A DNA stretch of 64,000 nucleotides from Flavobacterium tistrianum (GTDB lineage: Bacteria; Bacteroidota; Bacteroidia; Flavobacteriales; Flavobacteriaceae), in assembly GCF_003254545.1 (NCBI RefSeq), contig NZ_QJRH01000069.1, forward strand, positions 248,001 to 312,000, written 5' to 3'. Each line of letters starts with the position of its first letter. Positions within the stretch are counted from its first letter, which is position 1. The notes beneath the pieces are model-generated. The model saw only the letters and a list, made by a program, of their open reading frames with translations. It had not been told where the DNA came from and did no database searches. Of this stretch, positions 61,431 through 64,000 are shown one piece after another. The translations under genes and the position numbers were made by a program.

Positions 61431-61841
61431 TTATTTTACAGTAGTTTCAATTGTAGTTGAATCCACTTGTACTTTCACATTTAAAGAATCATCTGTTTGT
61501 ATTTTCTCTATTTTGACAGAATCCAAAGCTCTCTGAATCTCATCTTTATGCTCTAAAGCCATAGAGCCAACTGAGCCTACAAAAATTGCAACCCAGATAA
61601 TAACGAAAATTGTCGCCGCAATTCCCAAATAAAGACCAGCTTTTGGTAAAGAAGTCGATGCATTTTCTTTTTTTGCCTGATTTAAAGCAATTGCTCCAAA
61701 TACAATTGCAAGAATTCCGAATAAAACTGCAATAAAACCAAAGCAAGGGATAAATGCTGCTAATACACCGATAATACCAAAAATTAAAGCGATAATACCC
61801 AATGACTGGCCAGCATTTGAAGAAGGTAAATTGTTTTCCAT
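61431..61841 (-). CDS. DUF4190-like small membrane protein
   Basis: The 136-residue protein has two glycine-rich helices at about 12-30 and 34-53 (GIIALIFGIIGVLAAFIPCF, then AVLFGILAIVFGAIALNQAK) and a third at about 70-90. This is the DUF4190-type pattern. A polar tail of about 40 residues follows. The ATG at 61841 is chosen because the TATTTTTG element at 61866-61873 overlaps an in-frame start nine codons upstream. It is followed by the DUF2752 gene. Function unknown. Confidence 0.72.
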   Translation of the reverse strand: MENNLPSSNAGQSLGIIALIFGIIGVLAAFIPCFGFIAVLFGILAIVFGAIALNQAKKENASTSLPKAGLYLGIAATIFVIIWVAIFVGSVGSMALEHKDEIQRALDSVKIEKIQTDDSLNVKVQVDSTTIETTVK

Positions 61842-61865
61842 AAAAAATGTTTTTGTTAGTTCTGA

Positions 61866-61873
61866 CAAAAATA
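61866..61873 (-). promoter_or_regulatory. -7 element TATTTTTG for the DUF4190-like gene
   Basis: The reverse strand reads TATTTTTG, 25 bp before the ATG at 61841. Confidence 0.45.
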
Positions 61874-61945
61874 GAAAACGACTAACACAAACTAGGCCGA
61901 TACAATCTAAGTTATCAACAATTAAATTAACCTTCTTTTTCTGAA

Positions 61946-62176
61946 TTAGGGTTTTGGGTATTGTTTTTTAATATTTCGAATCAATTCTTCCAATCCATTT
62001 AATTTCAACTCATAAATTAATTGCAGTTGCTGTCCAAGCTCTCCTTTTGGAAATCCCTTATTATGATACCAAACGACATAATATTCAGGTAAGTCTATTA
62101 GATATTTTCCCTCGTATTTTCCGAAAGGCATTTTGGTATGGGCTAATTTTATGAGCTGTTTTTTGTCTTGATCCAT
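61946..62176 (-). CDS. DUF3820 family protein
   Basis: The 76-residue soluble protein matches the DUF3820 family (TKMPFGKYEGKYLIDLPEYY, then VVWYHNKGFPKGELGQQLQL). The conserved M-P-F-G-K-Y motif is present. The family is uncharacterised and some members sit next to nucleases. It is transcribed alone. Confidence 0.85.
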   Translation of the reverse strand: MDQDKKQLIKLAHTKMPFGKYEGKYLIDLPEYYVVWYHNKGFPKGELGQQLQLIYELKLNGLEELIRNIKKQYPKP

Positions 62177-62209
62177 AGTTTTTAAGAAGAAAGAAGCAAG
62201 AGGAAAGAC

Positions 62210-62465
62210 TTATACTTTCTTCTTGCTTCAATTATATGCAAAGCTATTATTTATTTGCCACAGATTAAAAGGATTCTCACAGATTATTAAATCAAAGATT
62301 AAAAACTTAGAATCTCAGAATCTTAGAACCTTAGCGACTTTAAAAAAAGAAGCAAGAAAAAAGAACTATTTTTCGTTCCCTCTTCCTGCTTCAAAAATAT
62401 TATTTGAAAAAAGTTCAGCACAGATTAGAAACCTTTGTCCCTTTGTCTCTCTGAACCTTTGTCAC
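62210..62465. repeat. Repeat mosaic between the DUF3820 and nagB genes
   Basis: Words of the TTGCCACAGATTAAAAGGATT family (about 62257-62280), AGAATCTTAGAACCTTAGCGA (about 62311-62335) and CTTTGTCCCTTTGTCTCTCTG (about 62431-62455) occur in series. The same words are found at 44.9, 46.2 and 48.6 kb. Two AT-rich frames here are artefacts of the repeats. Confidence 0.6.
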
Positions 62466-62468
62466 TTT

Positions 62469-64000
62469 TTAATAGTGCCATCTCACGAAAGCTTCCATCG
62501 CAGCATACGTTGCCAAACCTAATTGGTGGTACAACTCAGCTGTTTCGCGGTTTCTGTCTTCTGCTCTCTGCCAGAACTCTCTTGCGTCTGTTCCTTGGAA
62601 AACAACTCCATCTTTTTGTGACTGGTGTTTGAAGATTCCGTGACGTTTTGCTAAAACTTGGTCTGGACTCATTGGAACAGCCATTTCAACCTCGTCAATT
62701 CCCCACTCTTGCCAAGCTCCACGGTATAACCATAACCAGCAGTCTTTCATGAATTCTTTTGGTTTTAAAACTTTAACCGCTTCAAAAATTGCATCTAGAC
62801 AAACTTTGTGAGTTCCATGTGGATCAGCTAAATCTCCAGCTGCATAAATTTGGTGTGGCTTAATTTTCTCAATTAAATCAACCGTCAACTGAATATCTTC
62901 TGGACCAATTGGTTTTTTCTCAATTGTTCCTGTTTCGTAGAAAGGCAATTCCATAAAGTGAATTTGAGAATCTGGAAGACCAACAAAATAACTTGTAGCT
63001 CTCGCCTCTCCTTTTCTGATTAAACCTTTAATATAACGAACTTCTGGAATATCAATTTCGCTGTTCTTTTTGTTCTGTAAAAACGCTTCAGCTTTTTTGT
63101 AGATATTATCTGCTTCTTCGCTTTTGATTCCGAATTTCTCATTGTAATCAATTACGAATCTTGCAAAACGAAGTGCTTCATCATCAGCAACTGCAATATT
63201 CCCTGAAGTTTGGTAAGCTACGTGCACTTCATGACCTTGCTCTTGCAGACGCATGAAAGTTCCTCCCATACTGATAATATCATCATCAGGGTGCGGGCTG
63301 AAAATCAATACACGTTTTTTAGCAGGTTCTGCTCTTTCAGGACGATTGGTATCATCTGAATTTGGTTTTCCACCTGGCCAACCTGTAATCGTGTTTTGTA
63401 ATTTATTAAATATCTTGATGTTAATATCGTAAGCCGGACCTGAATCTGCCAATAAATCGCTCATACCGTTTTCGATATAATCTGCATCAGTAAGCATTAA
63501 AATTGGTTTTTTAAGATCTAATGCCAATCCTAAAACTGCTTTACGAGTCAATTTATCTGTCCAAACAATTTTCTCAACCAACCAAGGCTTGTTAATTCTA
63601 GTTAGTTTTGAAGAAGCTTCTTTATCTAAAACAAAAACCGCATTGTTGTGCTCTTGCAAGAATGAAGCTGGAACCCTGTTTGTAACTTCATCTTCAACAG
63701 ATTTTTTTACAATATTTGCTTTTCCTTCACCCCAAGCTAATAAGATCACTCTTTTCGCTTCCATGATTTTTTTAACTCCAAGCGTAATCGCAGTTCTTGG
63801 CGTATTATTTAAACCAAAGAAATCTTTACTTGCCGCAACTCTTGTAATATGATCTAAAGCTACTAAACGAGTTTTAGAGTTTTGAAGCGAACCTGATTCG
63901 TTGAAACCAATATGTCCGTTTCCTCCAATTCCAAGAATCTGAAGATCAATTCCGCCTAAAGCTTCGATTTTAGCTTCATATTCATGGCAGTAATCTGCAA
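62469..64000 (-). CDS. nagB: Glucosamine-6-phosphate deaminase fused to a PIG-L-type deacetylase (5' part missing)
   Basis: About 510 codons are visible; the gene starts beyond the right edge. The N-terminal visible part reads IDLQILGIGGNGHIGFNESG and TPRTAITLGVKKIMEAKRVI, the active-site region of glucosamine-6-phosphate deaminase. The enzyme converts GlcN-6-P to fructose-6-P and ammonia. After a linker, a second domain carries VLIFSPHPDDDIISMGGTF, the zinc motif of the PIG-L/LmbE deacetylases, near 63296 in the DNA. A fusion of this type is known in Bacteroidota NagB and may couple sugar deacetylation and deamination. Confidence 0.92.
   Translation of the reverse strand, partial: ADYCHEYEAKIEALGGIDLQILGIGGNGHIGFNESGSLQNSKTRLVALDHITRVAASKDFFGLNNTPRTAITLGVKKIMEAKRVILLAWGEGKANIVKKSVEDEVTNRVPASFLQEHNNAVFVLDKEASSKLTRINKPWLVEKIVWTDKLTRKAVLGLALDLKKPILMLTDADYIENGMSDLLADSGPAYDINIKIFNKLQNTITGWPGGKPNSDDTNRPERAEPAKKRVLIFSPHPDDDIISMGGTFMRLQEQGHEVHVAYQTSGNIAVADDEALRFARFVIDYNEKFGIKSEEADNIYKKAEAFLQNKKNSEIDIPEVRYIKGLIRKGEARATSYFVGLPDSQIHFMELPFYETGTIEKKPIGPEDIQLTVDLIEKIKPHQIYAAGDLADPHGTHKVCLDAIFEAVKVLKPKEFMKDCWLWLYRGAWQEWGIDEVEMAVPMSPDQVLAKRHGIFKHQSQKDGVVFQGTDAREFWQRAEDRNRETAELYHQLGLATYAAMEAFVRWHY

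Noticed and set aside
62223..62632. Two frames of 99 and 65 codons on the plus strand
   Set aside because: They are translations of the repeat mosaic and of the antisense of nagB.

Overview
The window looks like chromosomal DNA of a Flavobacterium-type member of the Bacteroidota. It is AT-rich, exported proteins carry Sec signals ending in A-Q or lipoprotein signals ending in S-C-K/G, one protease ends in a type IX secretion (T9SS) type A sorting domain, and many genes are preceded by the Bacteroidota -7 promoter element TAnnTTTG. No rRNA, tRNA, CRISPR array, prophage or plasmid gene was seen. Species assignment would need a database search.

Layout. 1-8.4 kb: a lactonase (cut by the left edge), a BatA/VWA membrane protein, a dihydroorotase homologue that has lost its metal ligands, a small membrane protein, an esterase, a HigBA-like toxin-antitoxin pair, an isochorismatase-like hydrolase, a lipoprotein and an MBL-fold hydrolase. 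8.4-17.5 kb: a large conserved protein of unknown role, Bcp peroxiredoxin, a candidate structured RNA, an endonuclease III without its iron-sulfur cysteines, a TPR protein, an ECF sigma factor followed by a 47-codon gene, and UvrA. 17.5-25.5 kb: an MscS channel and a YfhO / glycosyltransferase / flippase operon for surface polysaccharide or glycolipid. 25.5-34.8 kb: an outer-membrane barrel, a GNAT-like protein, an alpha-oxoamine synthase (probable serine palmitoyltransferase), a NYN-LOTUS protein, a glutamate-synthase-like FMN enzyme, and a GH88 hydrolase followed by two paralogous lipoproteins. 34.9-36 kb: a REP-associated tyrosine transposase bracketed by three copies of a 29-bp palindrome. 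36-49 kb: an ABC exporter, RdgB, a DEAD-box helicase with an Arg/Gly tail, a DHCW cupin, PepD, a DUF3810 putative metalloprotease, a second ECF sigma factor with a membrane partner, a PlsC-like acyltransferase and a Nudix hydrolase. 49-64 kb: an mnmA / T9SS subtilase / nitronate monooxygenase operon, a secreted protein with glucan-water-dikinase-like domain order, a YwqK/DKNYY/DUF4956 operon, pyrG-yidC, DUF2752/DUF4190-like/DUF3820 proteins and a NagB-PIG-L fusion cut by the right edge.

Genes are mostly housekeeping and lie in short operons. Junctions between converging genes are almost all occupied by terminators or by long imperfect inverted repeats built from a few recurring word families, so the intergenic DNA carries much of the unusual structure. 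The most interesting items are the exported dikinase-like protein, the transposase with its palindromes, the candidate RNA upstream of nth, the pseudo-dihydroorotase and the toxin-antitoxin promoter that sits inside a hairpin. Functions are inferred from motifs read by eye; no search was run.
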